Source: Lentzea kentuckyensis
GTDB taxonomy: Bacteria; Actinomycetota; Actinomycetes; Mycobacteriales; Pseudonocardiaceae
Direction of reading: 5' to 3'
Assembly: GCF_002150765.1 (NCBI RefSeq)
Contig: NZ_MUYM01000102.1
Coordinates: 18,711-82,710, forward strand
Length of the DNA: 64,000 nucleotides
In this document: in pieces, positions 9,131 through 18,937 of the stretch
How the letters are laid out: every line of letters starts with the position of its first letter
Numbering within the stretch: the first letter of the stretch is position 1
Notes under the pieces: generated by a model
What the model saw: only the letters and a program-made list of their open reading frames with translations
Told to the model about the DNA's origin: nothing
The model's database searches: none
Position numbers and translations under genes: made by a program

Positions 9131-10711
9131 ATGCACATCGGTATCGACGTCGGCGGCACGAACACCGACGCCGTTCTCCTTGAGGGTCGGCGTGTTCTGG
9201 CCGAGTGCAAGAGGACGACCACCGCCGACGTGACGACCGGGATCGTCGCGGCGGTCGGCGGGCTTCGGCAGCAGCTGGCGTTCAACCCGGCGGCGATCAA
9301 AGCGGTCATGATCGGCACGACGCACTTCGTCAACGCCGTCGTCGAGGGCAGGGGACTTGCCAGGACGGCCGCGGTCCGGCTCGGACTTCCCGCCACCAAA
9401 GCACTTCCGCCGTTCGTCGACTGGCCGCAACGGTTGCGGCAGGTCATCGGCGGGCACGCGTACCTCTGCCACGGCGGCCACGAGTACGACGGCCGGGTCA
9501 TCTCGCCGCTCGACGAGGACGAGCTGCGCGCTGTCGCCGCCGACATCGCGGCCAAGGGCGTGCGGTCGGTCGCGATCTCGTCGGTGTTCTCGTTGGTCAA
9601 CGACGACTTCGAACGGCAGGCCGCGGAGATCCTCACGGCCGAGGTGCCGGACCTGTTCGTCAGCTTCTCGCACGAGATCGGACGGCTCGGCCTGCTGGAG
9701 CGGGAGAACGCGACGATCATCAACGCCGCGCTGCGCGAGCTCGCCGGGCAGATCGCCGACGGCCTCACCGAATCGCTGACGGCACAGGGCATCGGCGCCC
9801 CGCTCTACCTCAGCCAGAACGACGGCACGCTGATGGACCTGGAGTACGCGCGCTGCTACCCGGTCGCGACGTTCTTCTCCGGTCCGACGAACTCGATGCG
9901 CGGCGGCGCGTTCCTGTCCGGTTTGGACGATTGTGTCGTGATCGACGTCGGTGGCACGACGACCGACGTCGGCATGCTGCGCAACGGGTTCCCGCGCGAG
10001 GCGTCGTCGCAGGTGCTGATCAGCGGGGTGCGCACGAACTTCCGGATGCCGGAGGTGCTGTCGTTCGGGCTCGGCGGCGGCAGCCTCGTGCGGCAGGGGC
10101 CGAACGGTGTCGAGGTGGGTCCGGACAGTGTCGGATTCCGGTTGCCGCAGCAGGCTTTGGTGTTCGGCGGCGACACGCTGACCGCCACGGACGTCGCGGT
10201 CGCGGCCGGTCTCGCGGACATCGGCGACAAGGCGCTGGTGCGTCACCTCGACCGCACGCTCGTCAGTTCGGTGCTCGACCACGTCAGCGACCGGATCGCC
10301 GCCCAGGTCGACCGCATGCGCACGTGCCCCGCGTCGTTGTCCGTGGTGCTGGTCGGTGGTGGCAGCGTGCTGGTGCCGGACGGGATCGAGGGCGCCAGCG
10401 ACGTGATCAGGCCCGCGCACCACGCGTTCGCCAACGCCATCGGCGCGGCGATCGCGCAGGTCGGCGGCGAGGTCGACCGGGTGTTCGCGATGGCACCGGA
10501 CCGGCGGGACGAGGTGCTCGACGCGGCCCGGCAGGAGGCTGTGGACCGGGCGGTGGCGGCGGGAGCGAAGGCCGACACCGTGCGGATCGTCGCCGTCGAG
10601 GAGATCCCGCTCGCGTACCTGCCGGGAAACGCGAGCCGGGTGCGGGCGCGTGCGGTGGGTGATCTGGTGCTGGACCACTACAGTCCGGCCCATGCACCTG
10701 CTCCAGCCTGA
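9131..10711 (+). CDS. Hydantoinase/oxoprolinase family protein (HyuA-like)
   Basis: Residues 1-15 (MHIGIDVGGTNTDAV) are the phosphate-1 loop of the ASKHA fold, and a second ATPase motif is IDVGGTTTDVGM around residue 280. The length (526 residues) matches single-subunit HyuA-type ATP-dependent hydantoinase/oxoprolinase proteins that open cyclic amides. ATG 9131 was taken as the start because it begins the conserved strand; GTG 9119 would add four residues. It starts 15 bp after the permease and overlaps the following DUF917 gene by 20 bp, showing translational coupling. The substrate cannot be read from the sequence. Confidence 0.82.
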   Translation: MHIGIDVGGTNTDAVLLEGRRVLAECKRTTTADVTTGIVAAVGGLRQQLAFNPAAIKAVMIGTTHFVNAVVEGRGLARTAAVRLGLPATKALPPFVDWPQRLRQVIGGHAYLCHGGHEYDGRVISPLDEDELRAVAADIAAKGVRSVAISSVFSLVNDDFERQAAEILTAEVPDLFVSFSHEIGRLGLLERENATIINAALRELAGQIADGLTESLTAQGIGAPLYLSQNDGTLMDLEYARCYPVATFFSGPTNSMRGGAFLSGLDDCVVIDVGGTTTDVGMLRNGFPREASSQVLISGVRTNFRMPEVLSFGLGGGSLVRQGPNGVEVGPDSVGFRLPQQALVFGGDTLTATDVAVAAGLADIGDKALVRHLDRTLVSSVLDHVSDRIAAQVDRMRTCPASLSVVLVGGGSVLVPDGIEGASDVIRPAHHAFANAIGAAIAQVGGEVDRVFAMAPDRRDEVLDAARQEAVDRAVAAGAKADTVRIVAVEEIPLAYLPGNASRVRARAVGDLVLDHYSPAHAPAPA

Positions 10712-11753
10712 CGAGGTCGACCGGCTCGCGCTGGGCGTGGTCGTGCTCGGCAGCGGTGGGGGTGGCGGCGAGCACGAGACCCATGCCTTCGCCGCGATGC
10801 TCCGGCACGAAATGCGACAAAGCGGTCCTGTCACTGTGCTTTCACCCGAAGAAGCCGATCCGGACGGGTACGGGGCACGCGTGGGACTGATCGGCGCGCC
10901 GACCGTGATGATCGAGAAGCTGCCGTCGGGCCTGGAGGCAGAGGAAGCCCTGAAGGCGTTGCAGGCGCACGACTCCACGCCCGCGACGGCCGTCATCGGG
11001 TGGGAGGTCGGCGGGTGCAACGGGCTGTTGCCGCTGCTCCTGGCCGCGCGGCTGGGGCTGCCGTACGTCGACGTGGACGGGATGGGGAGAGCGTTCCCAC
11101 GGATCGACCAGACGACCTACGACGCGGCCGGACTGCCCACGACCCCGTTGGCCATCACCGAACCCGGCGGAAACCGGGCGGTGCTCGACGCGACCGGCAT
11201 CGAGAAGCTCGCCCGCACCGTGATGGTCGACTTCGGCGGCTGGGCGATGATGGTGGCGAAGCCGTTGAAGCTCGCAGACGCACTCAAAGCGGGCGTAACG
11301 GGCTCACTCGCGCGTGCACTGGAACTCGGTGAGATCTGGTCCCAGCAAACGGTTTCAGTCGACGAACGCGCCAAAGCTTCCGGCGGTTTCCTTGTCACGC
11401 GGGGAAAGGTCGTCGAAGTGTGGCGGGAGTCCGTCGGGGACTTTCCGCGCGGAACGGCGGCACTGCGCTGCCTGGACGCCGACGACGCGTATGTGCGGCT
11501 GGAGATGCAGGGTGAGTACCTCGTCGCGCTCGCGGACGGCGAACCGCTCGTGACGACGCCTGATCTGCTGTGCTGCTTCGACGCCGAGTCCGGCCGCCCG
11601 CTGACGACCGAGCGCCTCACGTTCGGCGCGGTGGTCGACGTGGTAGCGCTCCCATCGCCGGTGCAGTGGGTGCGGCCGGAGATGCTCGGCCGGGTCGACC
11701 CGCGGGCGTTCGGCTACGACCTCGACTACGTGCCGTTCCGGGACGTCACATGA
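10692..11753 (+). CDS. DUF917 family protein
   Basis: A 353-residue DUF917 protein. The N-terminal glycine run (LGSGGGGGE) and the later YVDVDGMGRAFPRID segment are the recognisable family features. DUF917 proteins are regularly encoded beside HyuA-type ATPases and nucleobase permeases, and are thought to form part of the same cyclic-amide catabolic unit, although no reaction is established. The gene overlaps its predecessor by 20 bp, and its stop overlaps the start of the PucR gene (ATGA), so all four genes appear co-translated. Confidence 0.8.
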   Translation: MHLLQPDEVDRLALGVVVLGSGGGGGEHETHAFAAMLRHEMRQSGPVTVLSPEEADPDGYGARVGLIGAPTVMIEKLPSGLEAEEALKALQAHDSTPATAVIGWEVGGCNGLLPLLLAARLGLPYVDVDGMGRAFPRIDQTTYDAAGLPTTPLAITEPGGNRAVLDATGIEKLARTVMVDFGGWAMMVAKPLKLADALKAGVTGSLARALELGEIWSQQTVSVDERAKASGGFLVTRGKVVEVWRESVGDFPRGTAALRCLDADDAYVRLEMQGEYLVALADGEPLVTTPDLLCCFDAESGRPLTTERLTFGAVVDVVALPSPVQWVRPEMLGRVDPRAFGYDLDYVPFRDVT

Positions 11754-13285
11754 TCGACGACGCCGACTCGCTGACAGTGCGCGATCTGCTGGAGATCGGC
11801 GTGCTCGGCGACGCGAGCCTGCTGGCGGGAGAACGCGGCGTCGACACCGAGGTCGCGGACGTGCGGCTGGCGGCGGACATGACGGCGGTCGAGGCGTGCT
11901 CGGCGGGCGACCTGGTGATCCTGACGGGAAACCAGCCGTACCTCGTCGAGGTGGCGCTGCGCCGGGCGTACAGCGCGGACGTGCGGGCCGTGGTGCTGGT
12001 GCGGCCGTCGACCGGCAGCTATCAACTTCCTTCCACCGCAACGATCTCGTTCGCGAACCGGCTCGGCGTCCCGCTCGTGCAGACCAAGGCCGACGACCCG
12101 CTGCTGGTCGCCGACGCGTTGCGCACGGCCGTGCGCCGTCCCGAGGTCGCGGCGGCCAGGCTGCTCAACGCCGTCACCGCCCGGCTGGGCCGAAGCAAGC
12201 CCGACCCGCGGTCGGTGATCACGATCCTGTCCGGCGAGCTGCACGTGACGTGCGCGGTGATCAGCGCGGACGGCACCGCCATCGAGGGCGTGTCCCCGCC
12301 CGGCCTGCCGCCGGACCTGCTGATCGGCTCGGTCGCCACGACCGTCGAGATGACCGGGGGGTTCGCCGTCGCCGTGCCGGTGGAGACCGACCGGACCGGG
12401 CACGTGCACCTGTGGCTGGTCTCGCACGCCCGCGGCCGCAACAAGCGCTGGGCCGAGACCGTCATGCAGATCAGCCAGGTCGCCTCCTGGGCGCTGGGCA
12501 ACTGGGTCGCCGCCGAACGCCTCGAAACCGAGCGTCGCGCCCGCTCCCGCGCCTCACTGCTGTCCGAGCTGCTCGCCTCCGGTGACGACGTGCCGCCGCA
12601 GCTGGTGCAGCAGGCCGTGCTCGCCGGGTGGCGGCTCGACGGCTGGCACACGGGCGTCTACGCGATGCCGAGCCAGCCGGCCCCGAACATGCTCGACACC
12701 GCCACCACCGAACGGCTGCGCGTCGAACTGTCCCGGCGCGGCCTGCACGGTCAGCTGGTCGAGGGCGCCGAGGGCTGGTCGTTCTGGCTCACCAACGACT
12801 CGGAACCGCCGCAGTCGCAGCACCGCGAGCTGACCGCGAAACTGGCCCAGGTACTGGGCTCCAGCCCCATCGTCGCGGGCATCGGCCGGCCCCATCCCGG
12901 CACCTCGGGCGTGGGCCGCACGCTGGGCGAGGCACGTGAGGCCGCCGCGATGACCGGCTCGGCGAAGGTCGTGCACATCGACGAACTGGGCGTGCGGCGG
13001 CTGCTGTCGATGGCCGCCGAGACACCGGCGCTGGTCGAGCAGGCGACGCGGCTGCTGGAACCGCTGGTGGGCGTGGAGGACGGGCAGCTGCTGCGCACCC
13101 TGGCCGTGTACCTGGACGAGGAGTCGGTGACGTCCTCGGCGGCGGTGCGGCTGAAGGTGCACCGGAACACGGTGGCGCAGCGGATCAACCGGGTCGAGCA
13201 GCTGCTCGGGGTGAGCCTGCTGAACCCGGACGAGCGGCTCGCGGTGCATCTCGCCTGCCGCGCGGTACGTGCGTCGGACGAGTGA
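11750..13285 (+). CDS. PucR family transcriptional regulator
   Basis: The 511-residue protein starts at ATG 11750 within the ATGA overlap with DUF917. Residues ~5-120 are the purine-catabolism sensory domain (TVRDLLEIGVLGDASLLAG, then DLVILTGNQPYLVEV). The C-terminal ~60 residues are the PucR helix-turn-helix (LKVHRNTVAQRINRVEQLLG). Proteins of this family activate purine or nucleobase utilisation genes in response to a pathway metabolite. Its place as last gene of the permease-HyuA-DUF917 operon suggests it controls that operon. Confidence 0.85.
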   Translation: MIDDADSLTVRDLLEIGVLGDASLLAGERGVDTEVADVRLAADMTAVEACSAGDLVILTGNQPYLVEVALRRAYSADVRAVVLVRPSTGSYQLPSTATISFANRLGVPLVQTKADDPLLVADALRTAVRRPEVAAARLLNAVTARLGRSKPDPRSVITILSGELHVTCAVISADGTAIEGVSPPGLPPDLLIGSVATTVEMTGGFAVAVPVETDRTGHVHLWLVSHARGRNKRWAETVMQISQVASWALGNWVAAERLETERRARSRASLLSELLASGDDVPPQLVQQAVLAGWRLDGWHTGVYAMPSQPAPNMLDTATTERLRVELSRRGLHGQLVEGAEGWSFWLTNDSEPPQSQHRELTAKLAQVLGSSPIVAGIGRPHPGTSGVGRTLGEAREAAAMTGSAKVVHIDELGVRRLLSMAAETPALVEQATRLLEPLVGVEDGQLLRTLAVYLDEESVTSSAAVRLKVHRNTVAQRINRVEQLLGVSLLNPDERLAVHLACRAVRASDE

Positions 13286-13682
13286 CAGCCGAACGCGCTC
13301 AGAAACACTCGATGGTCCGTGTTCGGAATATTCCCTCGGGAACTCGTGTCGAGTCTTTCCCGAAGGTTCACTCGATTGGCGGATCAAGGCTCCGGGCTGG
13401 CCTAACGGAACGTCTCGAACTTCTACAGAAATACGCTGATCAGCAGTACTGAAACGGTTCTCCGTTCGTCCTGCCGTGGAGGCCGTTCGTCGCTTGGTAA
13501 CAGATTGGCTATGACGCGCACTCTCTCTCGTGTAAGGATGACGACAGACAACGACCTGCGGTGAAGATGCGTTCCAGTGGATTAACTGCGGACGCGGACA
13601 CTAAAAAGCGTGGCCCCTGCTCCAACAGGGGACCACGCGGTCGCTGTCATATCCACACATCACACCAGTAAGGACAGACAAC
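13286..13682. other. Intergenic stretch with leader of the next small gene
   Basis: There is no convincing gene in these ~400 bases. Base composition falls below that of the neighbours in places, which suits a promoter region. A strong hairpin at 13608-13638 precedes the small membrane protein gene. A very short in-frame run, MTTDNDLR followed by stop, occurs near 13538, but its ribosome binding site is badly placed and I do not call it. Confidence 0.5.
13608..13638 (+). promoter_or_regulatory. Stem-loop in the leader of the 84-residue membrane protein gene
   Basis: GCGTGGCCCCTG pairs with CAGGGG-A-CCACGC (12 pairs, one bulged A, six-base loop), directly after a run of five A. It lies 45 bases upstream of ATG 13683. 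It could be a terminator-type attenuator or an mRNA-stabilising hairpin. No U-tract follows. Confidence 0.5.
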
Positions 13683-13937
13683 ATGGCCATTATGGCCTCC
13701 TCGGGTGGCGGCCGCCACCGCAAGCCCGGCAAGTCCTGGCAGTGCCTGCTCGGTGATGTCCTCGCCGACTGGAATCTCACCGCCCGAACCGGGGTGTTGC
13801 TGGTCATCGTTTTCGCGGGACTCAGTGCGGTGATGGTGTCGGCTTTCGGTGCCGCTGGCATCACGATCCTCGCCGGGCTGCTGCTGTTGCTGCGTCGCAC
13901 GGCGACCTGTGGTGGTCGGCCCGTGGCGGAAAACTGA
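13683..13937 (+). CDS. Small membrane protein (84 aa)
   Basis: The product has a basic cytoplasmic head (SSGGGRHRKPGKSW) and two closely spaced hydrophobic segments at ~38-54 and ~56-70, ending in LLLLLRR. AAGGA precedes ATG 13683 at a normal distance. I recognise no named family. The gene stands alone between the PucR operon and the DUF397 gene, behind a strong leader hairpin, which suggests separately regulated expression. A structural or stress-linked membrane role is a guess only. Confidence 0.5.
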   Translation: MAIMASSGGGRHRKPGKSWQCLLGDVLADWNLTARTGVLLVIVFAGLSAVMVSAFGAAGITILAGLLLLLRRTATCGGRPVAEN

Positions 13938-14046
13938 TCACCAAGCGTGTTCGGATCTGAACCCTTTCGGTTGGTTGTGTCCCGAACGATCCCGGGGGAA
14001 CATCGTTGTTCCGGGAAAGGGAGATACCGGCCGAGGGGGTTCGATC

Positions 14047-14277
14047 ATGATGTCCAATTCGCGTGTCCATTCGCAATCCTTCGCTGAGCGGGCATGGAGG
14101 TCCGCACGCGCGTGCGGACCGAACGGTGGCAACTGCGTCGAGGTGAACCTGGGCGTTCCCGGGTTCGTGGGAGTCCGCGACTCGAAGTCGTCGTCGCCAG
14201 AATTGTTGATCTTCGAGAGCGCCGGGTGGGGTGTGTTCGCCGACGCGCTCAGGCGTGGACGGTACGACGTGGACTGA
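14047..14277 (+). CDS. DUF397 domain protein
   Basis: A 76-residue protein with the full DUF397 pattern: W-RSAR near residue 20, GNCVEV, GVRDSKSSSPELLIFE and a final FADALRRGRYD. DUF397 proteins are small actinobacterial partners of XRE/DUF5753 regulators and often act as their antagonists or co-effectors. The XRE partner lies 70 bp downstream on the same strand. The order here, DUF397 first, is less usual than XRE first. ATG 14047 is chosen over longer frames because it starts just before the conserved tryptophan. Confidence 0.82.
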   Translation: MMSNSRVHSQSFAERAWRSARACGPNGGNCVEVNLGVPGFVGVRDSKSSSPELLIFESAGWGVFADALRRGRYDVD

Positions 14278-14346
14278 CCGTTTCGGGAAAACCACGTCGG
14301 AGCTGGGCGGACGTGACCTAGCATCGAGGCTCCCGCGTTCTCGGCA

Positions 14347-15198
14347 GTGCACAGTGGAGAGTCCTTGTCCGCCTCCTTCCCATCGCAACGCGTGCAGCTG
14401 GGCAAGCTCGTGCGCCAGAGCCGCTTGGCCGCGGGAATGAACCAGACCACGCTGGCCGAATTGATCGGATGCCGGCAGGAGAAGATTTCGAAGATCGAAA
14501 CCGGGAACTCCACGCCCAGCCACGACGATCTGCGGCGCATTGTCGACGTGCTGCGGATCGGTCGCGATCGTGCCGCCGAGATGCACCGGCTCGTGGACGT
14601 CGGCAAGCTGAGCGGCTATCGCCGAGGAGTTCCCGAGTGGTTTCAGCGGTACTTCGGCGACGAGCCTCATGCGAATGAGGTGCGCGCATGGCACAGCGAA
14701 CGCATCCCGGCGTGGCTTGAGGCGGAGTCGTACACGCTGGCGATGTTCGCGCCGGAAAGCCCTGAGGAGATCGCGGACCACCTGCGCCTTCGGGAGGAAA
14801 GGCGAGCATTGTTCAGTTCGCCGTCGCCGCCGCAGTACCACGTCGTGTTCAGCGAGTCCTCATTACGGCGCTCGCCGGGTGGGGCGTCCGTGGCGATCGA
14901 CCAGATCCGGCATTTGCTCGGGCTCGGTGCCGAGCACGACTGGCTGCACATCCGGGTGATCCCGTTCGACGTGCCGATGCCGTATTCGGCGAACGACTTC
15001 ACGTTGATGTCGATGGGCAAATCGGACTACGTGTACGTGGAACACCTGAAGGGCGCGCTGTATCTGGACAAGCCGGAGGACCGGCACAACTACGAGGAAT
15101 ACTGGAAGGACGTCGACCGGCGCGCGCTCACCGAGCAGGCCAGCCGGGAGTTCCTCGAACAACTGGTCACCGAGTTGCACGATCGGATGTCACGCTAG
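14347..15198 (+). CDS. XRE family regulator with DUF5753 ligand-like domain
   Basis: The N-terminal helix-turn-helix is at residues ~18-72 (LGKLVRQSRLAAGMNQTTLA, then QEKISKIETGN). The remainder, from EVRAWHSERIPAWLEAESYT onward, is DUF5753, the domain joined to XRE heads in hundreds of actinobacterial regulators. GTG 14347 gives 283 residues; TTG 14365, just after a GGAGAG site, is a good alternative. With the DUF397 gene upstream it forms a typical regulator/partner pair of the BldB/WhiJ kind, though its target genes are unknown. Confidence 0.85.
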   Translation: MHSGESLSASFPSQRVQLGKLVRQSRLAAGMNQTTLAELIGCRQEKISKIETGNSTPSHDDLRRIVDVLRIGRDRAAEMHRLVDVGKLSGYRRGVPEWFQRYFGDEPHANEVRAWHSERIPAWLEAESYTLAMFAPESPEEIADHLRLREERRALFSSPSPPQYHVVFSESSLRRSPGGASVAIDQIRHLLGLGAEHDWLHIRVIPFDVPMPYSANDFTLMSMGKSDYVYVEHLKGALYLDKPEDRHNYEEYWKDVDRRALTEQASREFLEQLVTELHDRMSR

Positions 15199-15239
15199 CG
15201 CCGGATTTCGCTCGCTCGTTCGGGTGCGTACGCTGAACC

Positions 15240-16097
15240 GTGGCCGGTGAGAGGTGGGCGGAATCCGTGCGTGAAGAGTTCCCTCCGCACGGCATCGATC
15301 TCCACAATCCCAGCCCCGCGCGCGTCTACGACTTCCTGCTCGGCGGCGACTACTGCTACGAGGCCGATCGGCGGTTCGCGGAACAGGCGCTGCGGGTGTT
15401 CCCGAAGCTGCAGGCGATCGCGAGGGCGAACCGGCTGTTCCTGCACCGGGTGGTGCGGTACCTGTTGCGCAGGGGTGTTCGGCAGTTCGTGGACATCGGG
15501 GCGGGGCTGCCGACGATGGGGCACACGCATCAGGTGGCGGACCTGTTCGCGCCCGGTGAGAGCCAGGTCGTCTACGTCGACCACGAACCGGTGACGGTGG
15601 CACACGCGCAGGTGCTGCTGGATCGGGACGGCGACCGGGCAAGACATGCGGCCGTTCACGCTGATCTGCGTGATCCGGACGGGTTGTGGCGGCAGGTCGC
15701 CGACACGGGGGTGGTGGATCTCGAACGGCCCGTCGCGGTGTTGCTGATCGCCGTGCTGCACCTGCGGCAGTCCAACGCCCGCGGCGTGGACGTCGGGCCA
15801 CGGGCGGTGGCCAGATATCGCGAGCTGAGCAGCCCGGGGTCCTACCTCGCCATCTCTCATCTCACCGACGAGGGCGTGCCGAACAAGGCCAAGCTGGTCG
15901 GGTTCGGCGAGCTCGCCGCGGTGTGGCGGTCGAAGCCGGAGATCGAGGAGTTGTTCGGGGACTTCGAACTCGTCGAGCCCGGAGTGACGTGGACGGCGCA
16001 GTGGCATCCCGAGGAAGCGGCTCCCGGTGCGCCGGCCGTCGAGTTCGAGGCGCCGGGCGAGTCGGCGATGTGGGCGGGTGTCGGGCGCAAGGGGTGA
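15240..16097 (+). CDS. SAM-dependent methyltransferase, DUF574 family
   Basis: A 285-residue protein starting at GTG 15240. The family signatures are IDLHNPSPARVYDFLLGGDY near the start, FVDIGAGLPT (the SAM-binding glycine motif, ~85-95) and VVYVDHEPVTVAHAQ (acidic end of strand 2). DUF574 methyltransferases are abundant in actinomycetes, often near XRE/DUF397 pairs as here, but substrates are not known. It begins 42 bp after the regulator gene and converges with the histidine kinase gene, whose stop is next to its own. Confidence 0.85.
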   Translation: MAGERWAESVREEFPPHGIDLHNPSPARVYDFLLGGDYCYEADRRFAEQALRVFPKLQAIARANRLFLHRVVRYLLRRGVRQFVDIGAGLPTMGHTHQVADLFAPGESQVVYVDHEPVTVAHAQVLLDRDGDRARHAAVHADLRDPDGLWRQVADTGVVDLERPVAVLLIAVLHLRQSNARGVDVGPRAVARYRELSSPGSYLAISHLTDEGVPNKAKLVGFGELAAVWRSKPEIEELFGDFELVEPGVTWTAQWHPEEAAPGAPAVEFEAPGESAMWAGVGRKG

Positions 16098-16895
16098 TCA
16101 GGTGGGGACGAACGCGGGCAGGACCGCGTCCACCTCGTAGCCGCCGTCGTCCGTCGGACCCGCCGTGAGGGTGCCGCCGACCATCTCGACCCGGCCGCGC
16201 AGGCCGAGCAAACCCTGGCCGGAGCGAGGTTTCGGCGGTTCGGGGAGGAACGGCGGCGCGGTGTTGCGGATGACCGCGCGGACGGTGCTCGGTCCGGAGT
16301 GGATGGTGATCTCGGTCTGGGCACCCGGCGCGTGCTGGTGCACGTTCGTGAGCGACTCCTGGACGACGCGGTACATCGTGCGGCGCACGGCGGGGGAGAT
16401 GATGTCGGCGTCGCCGTGTTCGGTCAGGGTGATCGCCAGCCCGGTGGCGGCGGAGTCGGCGACCAGGCTGGAGAGCCGGTCGGGCAGGACGTCCGGGATG
16501 CGTGCGGTGCGGCCGTTGCGCAGCACGCCGACCAGGTCGCGCAGTTCGACCAACGCCTGGCAGCCCGCGGTGCGCAGTTCCTCGGCGGCCGCGCGGCTGC
16601 TGTCGTCCTTGGCCGCCATCCGCATCGCGCCGGCGTGCAACACCATCAGGTTCAGGCGGTGCGTGACGACGTCGTGCATCTCGGCGGCGAGCCTCGTGCG
16701 TTCGTCGGCGCGGGCGCGCTCGGCCAGCAGTTCGCGTTCCAGTTCGGCGCATTCGGCCGCGCCCCTGGCGAGGCTGCGCCACCACACCGCGGACGCCGAG
16801 AGCAGGACGATCCCCAGCGTGGCCAGCGCGAATTCGCGCCAGGTGTCGGGCGCTGCCACGAGCAGCACCTGCGCCAGGTCTCCGGCCCGTCTCAC
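16098..16895 (-). CDS. Two-component sensor histidine kinase, HisKA_3 (NarL-partner type)
   Basis: The 265-residue kinase has one obvious hydrophobic segment (~22-40), then the dimerisation/phosphoacceptor helix with His in AAEMHDVVTHRLN (~85-97). The C-terminal HATPase has VVQESLTNVHQHA (N-box) and GQGLLGLRGRVEMVGG (G-box). Such kinases phosphorylate LuxR/NarL-type regulators, but no response regulator is encoded nearby, so it is an orphan. The sensor part is short for the family (often 4-6 membrane segments), suggesting 5' loss or a cytoplasmically regulated kinase. GTG 16895 is the start; its ribosome binding site is weak. Confidence 0.78.
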   Translation of the reverse strand: MRRAGDLAQVLLVAAPDTWREFALATLGIVLLSASAVWWRSLARGAAECAELERELLAERARADERTRLAAEMHDVVTHRLNLMVLHAGAMRMAAKDDSSRAAAEELRTAGCQALVELRDLVGVLRNGRTARIPDVLPDRLSSLVADSAATGLAITLTEHGDADIISPAVRRTMYRVVQESLTNVHQHAPGAQTEITIHSGPSTVRAVIRNTAPPFLPEPPKPRSGQGLLGLRGRVEMVGGTLTAGPTDDGGYEVDAVLPAFVPT

Positions 16896-17086
16896 GCGCC
16901 TGACGATACTGCCGGATTTGTGCCTTGGATCACCTACGGGAGCAGGGGGTGCACCCTACTTTCGCAGGTGGCGGACGCCGACGTTTCCGCCTGCCGGACG
17001 TCGGCGTCCGGTCGTCGTGACGATCAAGCGTGACGCTTGTCCTGTGTGGAGTGTTCCGGTAAGGCCGTTGCGCTCTCGTACAGTGT

Positions 17087-17107
17087 ATGGGAACATCAAC
17101 TCCATGA
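17087..17107 (+). promoter_or_regulatory. Possible leader peptide (uORF) upstream of the ABC-F gene
   Basis: ATG 17087 encodes MGTSTP and stops at 17105-17107. A second ATG overlaps this stop (ATGA) and encodes MIF. A terminator-like hairpin follows 20 bases later, then the ABC-F start at 17179. This layout of short leader peptide, terminator and antibiotic-resistance ABC-F gene is that of ribosome-mediated attenuation. No strong ribosome binding site is visible, so the reading is tentative. Confidence 0.4.
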
Positions 17108-17126
17108 TCTTCTGACTCCACTGCGG

Positions 17127-17148
17127 GCACGCCACGCGTGCGTCTTTT
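17127..17148 (+). terminator. Terminator-type hairpin (attenuator) before the ABC-F gene
   Basis: GCACGC-CAC-GCGTGC forms a six-pair stem with a three-base loop, followed at once by GTCTTTT. It lies between the short leader ORF and the ABC-F start, where an attenuator would be, 31 bases before the GTG start codon. Confidence 0.5.
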
Positions 17149-17178
17149 CCGAGTTCACTTCGGACAGCAGGGGGTCAT

Positions 17179-18741
<1,563 letters not shown>

Positions 18742-18937
18742 AGCTGTCGCCGGAGCGCAGGCGGCACCGAGAACGTGCTGCGGCGCCGTGTTGCCCCGAG
18801 CGACTAGGGCTGCAAGATCGGCTCATGTGCGGGAGATCGTCCTTGCTCTCGCCGCAGTTGCGGTGACCTGCCGGTCGGCGGTGCGTCCGTTCGGCTGACG
18901 GTCGCATCCCGGTGGTCCGAATGTCGTTGACGATTAC

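Noticed and set aside
9032..11020. A 662-codon minus-strand frame across the hydantoinase-like gene
   Set aside because: The opposite strand has a complete HyuA-like ATPase in operon context, so this frame is a shadow.
13683..13937. A bacteriocin or RiPP precursor
   Set aside because: The product has membrane segments and no core peptide, leader motif or neighbouring modification enzyme.
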